Part shown: piece after piece, positions 54,145 through 63,048 of the stretch
How the letters are laid out: the number at the start of each line of letters is the position of its first letter
Numbering within the stretch: the stretch's first letter is position 1
Source: VXLM01 sp965220255
GTDB taxonomy: Bacteria > Chloroflexota > Dehalococcoidia > Lucifugimonadales > VXLM01
Length of the DNA stretch: 64,000 bases
Direction: 5' to 3'
NCBI GenBank assembly: GCA_965220255.1
Contig: OZ244816.1
Location: 2,728,001 to 2,792,000, forward strand
Made by a program: the position numbers and the translations under genes
Notes under the pieces: generated by a model
Databases searched by the model: none
What the model saw: the letters and a program-made list of their open reading frames with translations, nothing else
Told to the model about the DNA's origin: nothing

Positions 54145-55112
54145 AAGTAGTCGTCGTGCAGCTCAACCAGCCGCTCAAGCATCTGCGTTGGCAGGTCCTT
54201 CGTCTCAGGGGCAGTTGCGAATTCCCGCAGACGTTGGGCGCTCGTTATGTTGGGCAAAACAGATGCCACCTGCGGAGTGTCGAGCACGAACTTGATCGCT
54301 ATCTGGCCGATGGTCGAGTCCATGTTATCTGTCAGAAAGTCGAGTTCCGCCAATTGGTGGATTCTCTCGCTGAGGGACTCATACGCTTCATCGCTATCGA
54401 AGTCGTCCCGGTTGAGCCGTGAGTTCTTCGTATACGTTCCGTCGAGAAGTCCTGAGGCGTGTGGCGAGCGAACGACGAAGCCAGTGGTGAAATCGGAGTC
54501 GGTCGCCGTCGCAAAAAGACTACGAGCGGGATCACGGTCGAGGAAGTTGTAGGGCAACTGCAGGGCGGTTATTTCTCGCTCGGCAATTGCGATTTCACCC
54601 GTCTCTTTGAAGCCCAGACCCGGACCGAGGGCAATGCCGTAGTAGCGGACTTTGCCTTCATTCACGAGATTGTCTACGGTGTAGAAGAGAGGGTCGTCCT
54701 CCAGCAGGTCGGGGCGCGGGTAGTGGAGTTGCAGCATGTCGATGTAATCGGTGCCTAATCGGCGGAGACTTTCCTCGGTCGCGGTGCGGATGTAGTCGGG
54801 GTCAAAGTTGGGAGGTGGGCCGTCGTGCTCGCGGACGGCGAGGCGGTCGTAGAAGTCGAAGCCGACCTTGGTGCCAATGATGATGTCGTGGCGCTGGTCT
54901 TCGAGGGCCTTGCGGAGCAGCGTTTCACCGTAGCCCTCGCCATCCGAGTCGGCAGTATCGAAGTAGTTGATCCCCAGCTCGAATGCGGCGACGAGTAGGT
55001 TACTGGAGTAGGACTCCGAGACGATGGGCCATGCCTCGGTGCTGAGTGTCCAAAGGCCGAAACCGACCTCGGAGAGTTGGAGGTCGGTGGATCCGAGTTG
55101 TCGGTATTTCAT
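54111..55112 (-). CDS. Aldo/keto reductase
   Basis: 333 residues. LSEVGFGLWTLS at the N-terminus, FDTADSDGEGYGETLLRKAL with the catalytic Asp and Tyr, DIIIGTKVGF with the Lys, and DMLQLHYPRP with the His: the tetrad D-Y-K-H is complete. TIM-barrel NADPH-dependent oxidoreductase; substrate unknown. It converges with the EVE gene and overlaps it by 34 bases. Confidence 0.93.
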   Translation of the reverse strand: MKYRQLGSTDLQLSEVGFGLWTLSTEAWPIVSESYSSNLLVAAFELGINYFDTADSDGEGYGETLLRKALEDQRHDIIIGTKVGFDFYDRLAVREHDGPPPNFDPDYIRTATEESLRRLGTDYIDMLQLHYPRPDLLEDDPLFYTVDNLVNEGKVRYYGIALGPGLGFKETGEIAIAEREITALQLPYNFLDRDPARSLFATATDSDFTTGFVVRSPHASGLLDGTYTKNSRLNRDDFDSDEAYESLSERIHQLAELDFLTDNMDSTIGQIAIKFVLDTPQVASVLPNITSAQRLREFATAPETKDLPTQMLERLVELHDDYFHPSISGSEEE

Positions 55113-55257
55113 GGCTGGTGCGAGGCTTTTAGGGCATTGCTATTTTCAGACGTGTGGATTCGTGTCTTGGTCGACCTTCGTAGTAGGGGTAATTCACCCT
55201 CATCCACGACAGAAGAACGGAATTTGAAAGAGGCTCCGCATTGTCGGAAATAACGGG

Positions 55258-56271
55258 CTAGACCGTCGAGAGGGAAGGAACGGTGGGCGGCGGCAGAAGC
55301 TCTTCGGGGGTGAGCGGGTAGGCCTCTTTCTTGTAGACCTGGATGCGGTGGCAGCCGTGGTCGGTGATGTATAGGTGGCCCTCGTCGTCGATGCGGACGG
55401 ATGACGGGCTTCTGAGGCGCTTGGACGCTCCGAGGGGAGTGGTCTCACGTATTCGGAGGACCTTGGCGTTGGAGCGGATGTAGGTCATCGCCATCTTGCC
55501 GAGCGTGGCATCGCCGATGAAGGTGTCCACATACCGGCCGGTCTGGTCGAACTGTTGGACGCGGTCATTTCCCCAGTCGGCGACGTAGATGTCGCCGTCG
55601 GTGTCGACGGTGAGTCTGGCAGGACGGTTGAACTCCAGCTCCCCGTCGCCGGTCGAACCGAGTGTCCAGAGGAACTCTCCATCTGCGGTGAATTTCTGGA
55701 TGCGGTCGTTGCGCCAGTCGGCTACGTACACGTCTCCAAGTTCATCGACGCATATGCCCCAGGGCATGTTGAACTCGCCGTCGCCGTCGCCGAAGCTGCC
55801 CCAGCCGCCGAGGAATTGGCCGTCCTTGGTGAACTTTTGAACGCGGTGGTTCATGGTGTCGACGATGTAGAGGTCTTCGTTGGCATCGAAGGCGATGCCG
55901 GATGGTCGATCGAGTTGGCCCTTGTCACTGCCGTGCTCCCCCCACTTGCTGACGAAGTTGCCGTCCTTGTCGAATACGGTGATGCGGTGAAGAGACTCGT
56001 CGGTGACGTAGAGGTTCTCGTCGGCGTCACGGACTAGGGAGGAGGGCCAGATGAACTGGCCGTCGCCGGTGCCCTTGCTTCCGATCTCGCCAAGCTCGTC
56101 GTCGTCGGTGTTGAGGACGCGGATATGAAGCACGCCTTCGGCGCGACAGATACAGTAGAGTCGACCCTTGTCGCCAATGGCAAGATCAATAGGGCTGTCG
56201 GTGCTCCGTCGCATTCCAAGTGAGGTTACGTAGGGAAATCCGGCTCTCAGCAGTGCATGGGGTCTGGTCAT
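55258..56271 (-). CDS. NHL-repeat beta-propeller
   Basis: 337 residues with at least five NHL repeats of the form GDGQFIWPSSLVRDADENLYV, each ending in DxxxxRIQKF-type strands (for example NDRIQKFTADGEF and NHRVQKFTKDGQF). No signal peptide or catalytic motif, so a binding or scaffold role is likely, or a lyase-like activity as in peptidyl-amidating enzymes. It is on the same strand as the ThuA-like gene 14 bases upstream and the DUF1501/DUF1800 genes. Confidence 0.88.
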   Translation of the reverse strand: MTRPHALLRAGFPYVTSLGMRRSTDSPIDLAIGDKGRLYCICRAEGVLHIRVLNTDDDELGEIGSKGTGDGQFIWPSSLVRDADENLYVTDESLHRITVFDKDGNFVSKWGEHGSDKGQLDRPSGIAFDANEDLYIVDTMNHRVQKFTKDGQFLGGWGSFGDGDGEFNMPWGICVDELGDVYVADWRNDRIQKFTADGEFLWTLGSTGDGELEFNRPARLTVDTDGDIYVADWGNDRVQQFDQTGRYVDTFIGDATLGKMAMTYIRSNAKVLRIRETTPLGASKRLRSPSSVRIDDEGHLYITDHGCHRIQVYKKEAYPLTPEELLPPPTVPSLSTV

Positions 56272-56284
56272 AGGTGCGATTTCC

Positions 56285-56944
56285 TCACAACTGTCCGACA
56301 GTCCACTTCACGCCTCGCTCCAGAACGGTGCGGAAGGTGGGATTCGTCCAAGTTTGATCGTCGTGGCCCGACTGGAAGCAGAAGGTCCTGCCGCCAGGAC
56401 GGTCGCGCGTCCAGCCGATGATCTTCATGCTCTCGGGGTGGTCGGTGGTTAGCAGGACTTCGTTGTCGTCTCCAACCTCCACGCCTGCGTAGTACTCGTC
56501 GATCATATTCCAGGACGAAAGGCCGCTCGTGATGGGATGGTCGGTGTCCGTAGGATTGATGCGCAGGGTCTGGTCGGCAGCACTGCCTGCTGCGCCTCTG
56601 GTTGGAATGCCGCTCAGATCTTCCCACACGTTCCATTGCGGGTAGCAGAGGATGGCATGGTGGAGGATTACGATTCCCGTGTTAGATGCGGCAAGCTCGT
56701 TCAGCGAGCATAATACCGCGTCGTCCAGTTCCCCTCCCACAGTTCCAGGGGTGTCCTGGTGGTAGTTGAAGAAGACGACGGCATCGTACCGCTTCCATCC
56801 GCCGAGGGGATCGGTGGCGAAGTCTTCGAGGCTCTGCACGTAGCCGTCGATGTCCGGCAGCTCGCGGAATAGGCGCTGGAAGTTAAGGACGTCGTACTCG
56901 TGGTTGCCGGTAACTACTGCGGTCTTGATGTCGCTCTTGCTCAT
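56285..56944 (-). CDS. ThuA-like protein
   Basis: 219 residues. TAVVTGNHEYDVLNFQRLF.., VVFFNYHQDTPG, IVILHHAILCYPQW, and VLLTTDHPESMKIIGWTRDR match the ThuA class I glutamine-amidotransferase-like family (trehalose utilisation). The substrate in most bacteria is unknown. It is 18 bases after the DUF1501 gene on the same strand. Confidence 0.85.
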   Translation of the reverse strand: MSKSDIKTAVVTGNHEYDVLNFQRLFRELPDIDGYVQSLEDFATDPLGGWKRYDAVVFFNYHQDTPGTVGGELDDAVLCSLNELAASNTGIVILHHAILCYPQWNVWEDLSGIPTRGAAGSAADQTLRINPTDTDHPITSGLSSWNMIDEYYAGVEVGDDNEVLLTTDHPESMKIIGWTRDRPGGRTFCFQSGHDDQTWTNPTFRTVLERGVKWTVGQL

Positions 56945-56962
56945 AAATTCAGGATGTCCCTC

Positions 56963-58096
56963 CTAGGCAAACACGTCGATCTGCTCGAAGTGTCCCTTGA
57001 CGATGGAGGGTGCATCGATACCCATCCACTGGTCGAGGAGGGTCCCGTAGATGCCACGGAAGTCGATGGTGTGCTTGAGGTCTTCACCGTGCTCCCACTG
57101 GGACGGGTCGAGGGATGGATACTCGGAGTAGAGTCCACCCTTGACTCGGTCGCCGATGATGAATGCGCCGCCGCCGGTGCCGTGGTCGGTACCGCTGCCG
57201 TTATCCTTCATGCGCCTGCCGAACTCAGTGAAGACGAACATGACCACCTCTTCGGCGGCATCGTGGGCGCGGAGGTCGTCGAAGAAGTCGGTTATGCCGG
57301 TCGAGAGCTCATCGAGCAGCCTGGGCTGCGTTGGGTTCTCGGCGGCGTGGGTGTCGTAGCCGCCGTGGCTGACGTAGAGAATTCTGGTTCCGAGGTCGGC
57401 CAGGTGGATGCGGGCGGCGTCCTTGAGGGACTTGGCAAATGCGTTGCTGGCGTACTCGACATCAGAACTGTACTTGACGGGTGCTTCGGCCAGACGGTCT
57501 GCTCCCTTGAGCACGTCCCCGCCTGTCTGGGCGAGGTAGTCCATGACCATGCCGGTCCCAAAGGCGGGCCCGTACATGCGCTTGAAGATATCTAGGGCCT
57601 CTTCTCGCTCCTGCTTTTCAGTAATGGAAGTCATGACGCCGTAACCGTCGAGATCTCCGACCGAGGCGACGGGCACGCCGGGAGCGGTCATGGCGCGGGG
57701 AAGGCCGCGACCAAGATTGACGCCGGTCAGGACGTTTTCGCTATTAGGGTCGAGGTCGTGGATGGCCTGCCCGAGCCAGCCCGTCGTGCTGACGGTGTCG
57801 GGCTCGCAGGTGTGCCAGATGTCCATGGCGCGGAAGTGAGAGCGGTTGGAGTTGGGATAGCCGATGCCCTGGATCAGGGCGACGTTGCCCTCGTCGAACA
57901 TCTCCTTGAGGGGAGCGGTCTTTGGATGGAATCCCAGTTCATCGTTCAGGGGGATGATCGTGTCTTCCGGCACGTTGACGACGGGCCGACAGTCCCAGTA
58001 GATGGGGCTGTTGTACGGTATCAGGGTGTTCATGAAGTCGTTGCCGCCGCTCAGCTGAACGACGACCAACACGGGCGGTTTTCCGTTCCCTGCCAT
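56963..58096 (-). CDS. DUF1501 sulfatase-like protein
   Basis: 377 residues from ATG 58096, which has GGAAGGAG upstream. LVVVQLSGGNDFMNTLIPYN at the N-terminus, IGYPNSNRSHFRAMDIWHT, and FVFTEFGRRMKDNGSGTDHGTGGG are the alkaline-phosphatase-superfamily-like motifs of DUF1501. DUF1501 proteins usually carry a Tat signal; none is seen here. The partner DUF1800 gene is directly upstream, as in most genomes; their joint role is unknown. Confidence 0.9.
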   Translation of the reverse strand: MAGNGKPPVLVVVQLSGGNDFMNTLIPYNSPIYWDCRPVVNVPEDTIIPLNDELGFHPKTAPLKEMFDEGNVALIQGIGYPNSNRSHFRAMDIWHTCEPDTVSTTGWLGQAIHDLDPNSENVLTGVNLGRGLPRAMTAPGVPVASVGDLDGYGVMTSITEKQEREEALDIFKRMYGPAFGTGMVMDYLAQTGGDVLKGADRLAEAPVKYSSDVEYASNAFAKSLKDAARIHLADLGTRILYVSHGGYDTHAAENPTQPRLLDELSTGITDFFDDLRAHDAAEEVVMFVFTEFGRRMKDNGSGTDHGTGGGAFIIGDRVKGGLYSEYPSLDPSQWEHGEDLKHTIDFRGIYGTLLDQWMGIDAPSIVKGHFEQIDVFA

Positions 58097-58141
58097 GTTC
58101 GTCTCCTTCCGGGTTGTCACTTCACGTTGTCTCTTACGGGT

Positions 58142-59539
58142 TCAGGCCATCTGGTATTCGCGCGATGCGGCGATGAATTGGAGCATACGTCGTGTTCGGG
58201 TCTCCGAACCCTCCGGGTCTTGAGCGAAGTCCAAGGGGCCTCCCGACTCGGCGTAGTGGTTCAGGGCCTCCGACGTGTCGTCGTCCACGTCGAGGGGGCC
58301 AACGAGGTCGAGGCAGTGCTCGACGAACTCGGCGGGAGTTAGAGCGCGGTCAGCCGAGGAGATGCGGCCGATCATGTCTTGGATGCCGGGCTTGGAAGCG
58401 TCGCTGAACTCCTCGACGGCGTAGTTGACGCGCTCGTTCAGGGTGCCCCCGTCGATCCACTCCTTGCCGGTGTGCCAGCCCTCCACAGTGGGAGGGTTCA
58501 TGAGCCATTGCCCCATAGTGGCGGCGGTGCCGGTGAGATCGAACTGGTCGGGATGTGGGAATCGGTGGGTTCCGAGTATCTTGGCCGTTCCGGCGATCAA
58601 CTCCACCGGACTCTTGACCCTCTTGAAGCGGGCCTCTTTGAAGAACTCTGAGGTGAAGAGCGTGCGGAGGACGGCCCGTATGTCGCCGTCGGTCTTGATA
58701 AAGGTCTCTGACAGGGTGTTGATTGCCTCCGGGTCCTGCGGTGGGACGGTGTTCCACGCCGGGACCTGGACCTCGTCAACGACGAAGAAGTTGTAGAGGA
58801 GTCTCGAAACGAACCTCGCGGTGGCGGGCTGCTGGACGATCAGGTCGATGATGTCTTCGCCGTTCAGATCGCCCGTGTGGCCGAGGTAGGTCTTTACGCT
58901 GTGGTCGTGGTCGTCTTCGCGGTAGACGAACTGTGACTGGAAGTGGCCGTAGGGGTACAAGGGCATCGGCTGCCTGAACGTCCACCCGGTGAAGGCCCTG
59001 GCGGCCATCTTGATATCGTTCTCGGTGTAGTTGCCGATGCCCATGGAGAAGAGCTCCATGAGCTCTCGACCGTAGTTCTCGTTGGGGTCGCCGTTGTGGT
59101 TTTCGTTGTTGTCCAGCCAGAAGATCATGCAAGGGTCGCGGGAGAGGTCGAGAAGAATGGTGCGGAAGTCCGACAGGCCGTTGCGACGGAACATGTCGTT
59201 CTGCGCCAAGAGGGTCGCCGTGTGCTCACCCTTGTGGTAGGCGCAGGCGAAGATATGGTGCCAGAAGAGGGCCATCTTCTCCTGCAGGGGACGCTCGGTG
59301 TTGATCATGCGGTAGATCCACTTCGCACCGTTCCACGAGAGGGAGTCGAAGTTTACGAGGGGGCCGTGATAGCGGCGGAGTATATCGTCCTCGACTTCGG
59401 GGAACCGTTCGGGGTGCAGGAGGTCTTCGACTACGTCCTCATATGGCCGCTGTGCCTGTCGTTCGAGCTCGCCGCGCGTGGCCCCGAAACCGGCGCGACG
59501 ATACAGGTGAGCCATGAGGGCGATCTTCTCGTTCGCCAT
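58142..59539 (-). CDS. DUF1800 protein
   Basis: 465 residues. LMAHLYRRAGFGATRGELE.., MALFWHHIFACAYHKGEHTA.., NENYGRELMELFSMGIGNYT and AARAFTGWTF are typical of DUF1800. CTGGAGGCGAAC precedes the ATG. It is paired with DUF1501 46 bases downstream. The function is unknown; the pair occurs widely in Planctomycetota, Chloroflexota and Acidobacteriota. Confidence 0.92.
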   Translation of the reverse strand: MANEKIALMAHLYRRAGFGATRGELERQAQRPYEDVVEDLLHPERFPEVEDDILRRYHGPLVNFDSLSWNGAKWIYRMINTERPLQEKMALFWHHIFACAYHKGEHTATLLAQNDMFRRNGLSDFRTILLDLSRDPCMIFWLDNNENHNGDPNENYGRELMELFSMGIGNYTENDIKMAARAFTGWTFRQPMPLYPYGHFQSQFVYREDDHDHSVKTYLGHTGDLNGEDIIDLIVQQPATARFVSRLLYNFFVVDEVQVPAWNTVPPQDPEAINTLSETFIKTDGDIRAVLRTLFTSEFFKEARFKRVKSPVELIAGTAKILGTHRFPHPDQFDLTGTAATMGQWLMNPPTVEGWHTGKEWIDGGTLNERVNYAVEEFSDASKPGIQDMIGRISSADRALTPAEFVEHCLDLVGPLDVDDDTSEALNHYAESGGPLDFAQDPEGSETRTRRMLQFIAASREYQMA

Positions 59540-59624
59540 GTTCGCCTCCAGATGCTCGGCTAGGGGGACACCGCTAGCTAGGGCTGTCGGTCTTTATCAT
59601 ACTGTAGGAAATTGTTTGAGACAA

Positions 59625-60820
59625 CGCCTTAAGGCGGGACTGTTTCAGGGAGTGTAGGAACTGACGGAGGATTGAGAGAAGGGAGAGTCACCTTTAGAAT
59701 TGGAGATGTCTAAAACCAGTTCGAAAGGATGAATCTCCCATGCGCATCATACGCCTTGCCCAGCAACCCGTCGAGGCCGATCCCACACCACCGGGTCAGT
59801 GTCCAAGATGTGCAGCACAAGCCTGGCACAAGTGGGGTAGCTCCAAACTCCGCAAGATCGTGGACGTGAACGTCACTCATGTGACCACTCAGCGTTATCG
59901 CTGCAAGCATTGTGGCAAGACGGTGACTGCCAGACCGAAAGGTGTGGGAAGAGCCGGACGCAGCCATTCGTTCATGGCTCTACTCGGCGTGCTGTACGCA
60001 TTGGGACTGAGTCATCGGGGCATAGAGACTGCGTTGGGACTGTTCGGTCACAGTGTCGACCACGTGAGCAGTTGGAGAGATATACAGAGGCTGGGCAAGG
60101 CGGTGAAAAGACGACTGTCGGAGGGCAAGGCACGGGTTGTAGGGGTGGACGAGACGTGGGTGAAGATCAAGGACAGATCGAGACCGGTGGGAGTAGTGAT
60201 AGACGTGGGAGGAAGGGTGTTGAGCATAGAGTTGACCGGACCAGAGTTCGACTATGAGAGCTGGTTCGAGTCGATGGCGGATGAGTTGGGAGTGGAGGTA
60301 GTGGTGACAGATGACTCGACCGACTACTCGATACCGACTGGGCGCGGCTCTGTGATACGCCAACAGTGTTTGGTGCACATGAAACGGACCTTGGGCCGTG
60401 CTATCGGCAGACTCGATGAGAACATACGGATTCAATACGGTGAACTGTTGGGACAGATCACTGAGACGGTCAACGAGTTGCCACCCGATGGCGCCGACAG
60501 GTTATTCAGATGGTCACAGGACAGACGGTTACCATCGGAACTGAGACGACTGGCAATACACCTGCTGGAACGATGGAGACAGATGACGGTGCACCAGCGA
60601 CGATCAGGAGTCCCGAATAGCACGAACTGGGTGGAGGGAAGGTTCGGACGGATCAAACCAAGGTACAGGACGACGAGAGGACTGAAGACCGATTCAGGAG
60701 CAGTCAACTTCATGGCGGTGGTCTGCGATGTCCTCGCCTAACCACCAGCGCAGTATCCCAGACCTACAACACCTCGTCTTCAGTTCACTACACCAAGTGA
60801 AACAATCCCCCTTAAGGCGT
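59625..60820 (+). mobile_element. Insertion sequence with 23-24-base inverted repeats
   Basis: Left end at 59625-59648 starts ACGCCTTAAGGCGGGA and runs to TGTTTCA; the right end (60798-60820) read in reverse is ACGCCTTAAGGGGGATTGTTTCA. They differ by one base and one gap. One intact transposase gene lies between. No clear target duplication is visible. The inner CCTTAAGG is itself palindromic. Confidence 0.85.
59740..60741 (+). CDS. Zinc-ribbon DDE transposase (IS6/ISL3-like)
   Basis: 333 residues. An N-terminal zinc ribbon CPRCAAQAWHKWG..CKHCGK precedes a helical DNA-binding part. VVGVDETWVKIKD supplies the first Asp, VVVTDDSTDYSI the second, and STNWVEGRFGRIKPRYRTTR the Glu of an RNase-H-like DDE domain. 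No frameshift or stop is seen. It is the only gene inside the inverted repeats at 59625-60820. Group assignment is uncertain. Confidence 0.85.
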   Translation: MRIIRLAQQPVEADPTPPGQCPRCAAQAWHKWGSSKLRKIVDVNVTHVTTQRYRCKHCGKTVTARPKGVGRAGRSHSFMALLGVLYALGLSHRGIETALGLFGHSVDHVSSWRDIQRLGKAVKRRLSEGKARVVGVDETWVKIKDRSRPVGVVIDVGGRVLSIELTGPEFDYESWFESMADELGVEVVVTDDSTDYSIPTGRGSVIRQQCLVHMKRTLGRAIGRLDENIRIQYGELLGQITETVNELPPDGADRLFRWSQDRRLPSELRRLAIHLLERWRQMTVHQRRSGVPNSTNWVEGRFGRIKPRYRTTRGLKTDSGAVNFMAVVCDVLA

Positions 60821-60867
60821 AACTGTTCAGACTTCATGAGACCGCTCAACACGCACAACCCACCGTC

Positions 60868-60887
60868 ATACCCGCGAAAGCGGGTAT
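60868..60887. repeat. REP-like palindrome
   Basis: ATACCCGC-GAAA-GCGGGTAT, an 8-bp stem and four-base loop, oriented opposite to the others of its family. Confidence 0.75.
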
Positions 60888-60995
60888 CCATAGGGGTAAG
60901 GGGTGTTCCCCTCACCAAGACTGAACAACTACAGGCTGGTGTGTTTACGGAGTCTTTTAGGCACAACGAATTCAATTTGGCCTACCTATTTCTGG

Positions 60996-61015
60996 ATACC
61001 GGCCCTCGCCGGTAT
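60996..61015. repeat. REP-like palindrome
   Basis: ATACCGGC-CCTC-GCCGGTAT, the same stem as the copy at 32778-32797. Confidence 0.8.
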
Positions 61016-61405
61016 GTCGGTTATTCAGGGTCTCCTCCGTATCGAGGTGCGAGTCAGGCTTTTCGCAGGAGAGACGATGAAAGCGAGGGCGATGTGGAAC
61101 GGCCCTTCAGCAAGCTTCTAAGCAACTGCTCCTAATTGCTCCATTTTGGCGTCATTTACTGACACCCCTGTGCGGATCCGTTCGGCCTGAGCTTGTCGAA
61201 GGGCGTCGAAGCATAACGCTGCTTCCAAGTAACTGCGGGGGTGAATTCATAGTTCTCACCAACCACACCGCCATTGCACTCGCCCTCTAAGCAATTCTCA
61301 CCACCTTCTCCTTCCCGCCCTTCCATTTGAATCACAAGAACCCCTCTCCTACACTATTCCTATGGGAATAAGACCTCATCCGCCGAGCGCACGGCAGGCA
61401 AAGCG

Positions 61406-61830
61406 CCATGAGACACATTGAGAAGAAAGAAGGCCGGGTTTTTGAAGAGCGATAGCATTCTCAAACAGTCTCATTCCATGAACATGCGCGAGTTCCGCCC
61501 CATGCCCACCACGCCCAAAGCCATGAGACACATTGAGAAGAAAGAAGGCCGGGTTTTTGAAGAGCGAGATCATTCTCAACCCGTCTCATTCCGCGAACAC
61601 GCGCGAGTTCCATCCCATGCCCACCACGCCCAAAGCCATGAGACACATTGAGAAGAAAGAGGGCCGTTTTTTTAAGGAGCGAAAAACATTCTCAAACCGT
61701 CTCATTCCGCGAACATGCGCGAGTTCCGTCCCATGCCCACCACGCCCAAAGCTATGAGACACTTTGAGAAGGCCGACAAAAGGGAAGATCCGAAGGCCTC
61801 TCAAACCGTCTCATTTTCTCAAATTGTCTC
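61406..61830. repeat. Tandem repeat array, period 115-116 bases, each unit with a long inverted repeat
   Basis: Units begin at 61406, 61521, 61636 and 61752 (spacing 115, 115, 116); the fourth is partial. Each unit holds ATGAGAC-aca-TTGAGAA and, ~33 bases later, TTCTCAA-n3-GTCTCAT, which can pair as two 7-bp helices around a 3x3 internal loop (first unit: 61408-61424 with 61458-61474). The arms are well kept between units while the loop varies, which suggests selection on folding. The period is not a multiple of three. The function is unknown. Confidence 0.85.
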
Positions 61831-62061
61831 ACTCCCGCCGAAAACGGAGAGTGCCTGCCCCTGTTAGCCCTCAGGGGGGAGAGAATGTGGATGGCTTACG
61901 GCAGTCACTGCCACTATTGCACGGCCACGCGGGCGGGGCATGAAGATGCTCAGTGCGAGCGGGATGAATCGTGCTTACGCTACTGTTGGGGAATCTCGCA
62001 GGGAGGGGTTGGGAATGTATAATGAACGCCAAAGTTGGCGGGATCAAGGAGAAGTGCCTGT

Positions 62062-62949
62062 ATGACAAGCGTTGGATTTATCGGCCTCGGTCTCATCGGG
62101 AAGCCGATGTGCATGAACTTAGTATCGAAGGGCTTCGACGTGACGTGCTGGAACCGGACTGCGTCGAAGATGGAAGACGTGGTTGCGGCGGGCGCGAAGC
62201 CTGCGGGGTCTGCGAGAGAGGCGGCCGAGGGGAATGAGTTCACGATCACGATGGTGAATGACTCACCGGACGTGGAGGAAGTCATTCTCGGATCGAACGG
62301 GGTCATGGAAGGCGCGTATGAGGACTCGGTCGTGATTGATATGAGTACGATTTCACCGTCCGTGACTAGGGAGATAGTCAGCAAGCTGGCAGGGAAGGGC
62401 GTTCACATGCTGGACGGGCCGGTCAGCGGTGGAATAACGGGGGCGGAGAGCGGCACGCTGTCGATCATGGTTGGCGGGGAAGCCGAGATATTGGAACGGA
62501 GCCAGCATGTCTTGGAAGCTATGGGCACCCGAATAACTCACTGCGGTGGTAACGGCATGGGGCAGGTGACGAAGCTGGCCAACAACATCACAGGGCAGGG
62601 AACGCTTGCGGCGGTAACGGAGGGACTGATTTTCGCGGCCAAGCACGGGGGAGACCTAGAGGCGACGTTGAGCGCATTGGGAGGAGGAGCGGCGCAGTCG
62701 TGGATGCTGGAGAATCTTGGCGCGCGAATGTGCGACCGGGACTTCGCACCGGGCTTTATGGTTGATACGGCGCAGAAGGACATGCGCCTGATCCTCCAAG
62801 CGGCAGAGGAGATGAATGTCGCTCTGCCGGTAACGGCGGTGGTGACCCAGATTTTTCGATCGGCGCAAGAGATGGGGTACGGTGAGGACGGCACGCAGGC
62901 GTATGCCAAGGTGATGGAGGCGCTGACGGGGGCGAAGCTGGGGCGGTAG
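62062..62949 (+). CDS. NAD-dependent beta-hydroxyacid dehydrogenase (3-hydroxyisobutyrate dehydrogenase-like)
   Basis: 295 residues from ATG 62062, which has AAGGAG 10 bases upstream. VGFIGLGLIGKPMCMNLVSKG is the Rossmann motif; DGPVSGGITGAESGTLSIM carries the substrate-binding loop; GQVTKLANNITGQG holds the catalytic lysine. These define the 3-hydroxyisobutyrate/tartronate semialdehyde/GLYR1 group; the exact substrate is uncertain. It stands alone. Confidence 0.93.
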   Translation: MTSVGFIGLGLIGKPMCMNLVSKGFDVTCWNRTASKMEDVVAAGAKPAGSAREAAEGNEFTITMVNDSPDVEEVILGSNGVMEGAYEDSVVIDMSTISPSVTREIVSKLAGKGVHMLDGPVSGGITGAESGTLSIMVGGEAEILERSQHVLEAMGTRITHCGGNGMGQVTKLANNITGQGTLAAVTEGLIFAAKHGGDLEATLSALGGGAAQSWMLENLGARMCDRDFAPGFMVDTAQKDMRLILQAAEEMNVALPVTAVVTQIFRSAQEMGYGEDGTQAYAKVMEALTGAKLGR

Positions 62950-63048
62950 TGTGGTGCGGGGGAAGATGGCTATAATTTCGTTGGGGACGATACGCTGATT
63001 TGCGTTTTACAGACGACTAGCCGGATTGGTCAATGAGGGAGAAAATCC

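Larger units (their letters stand above)
60821..62061. other. Non-coding stretch of 1.24 kb rich in repeats
   Basis: Contains two REP-like palindromes (60868-60887 and 60996-61015), a TTCGACAAGCTCAGG-type element on the minus strand near 61180-61206 (a related copy is at 46067-46094), and an array of 115-bp tandem repeats at 61406-61830. Short frames here follow the repeats and shift frame between units, so I do not call genes. Confidence 0.7.

Noticed and set aside
61418..61804. Short repeat-rich frames that could encode small proteins, and a possible CRISPR array
   Set aside because: The 115-base period shifts the frame in each unit, and the units are long and mostly identical without unique spacers, so neither a protein nor CRISPR fits.
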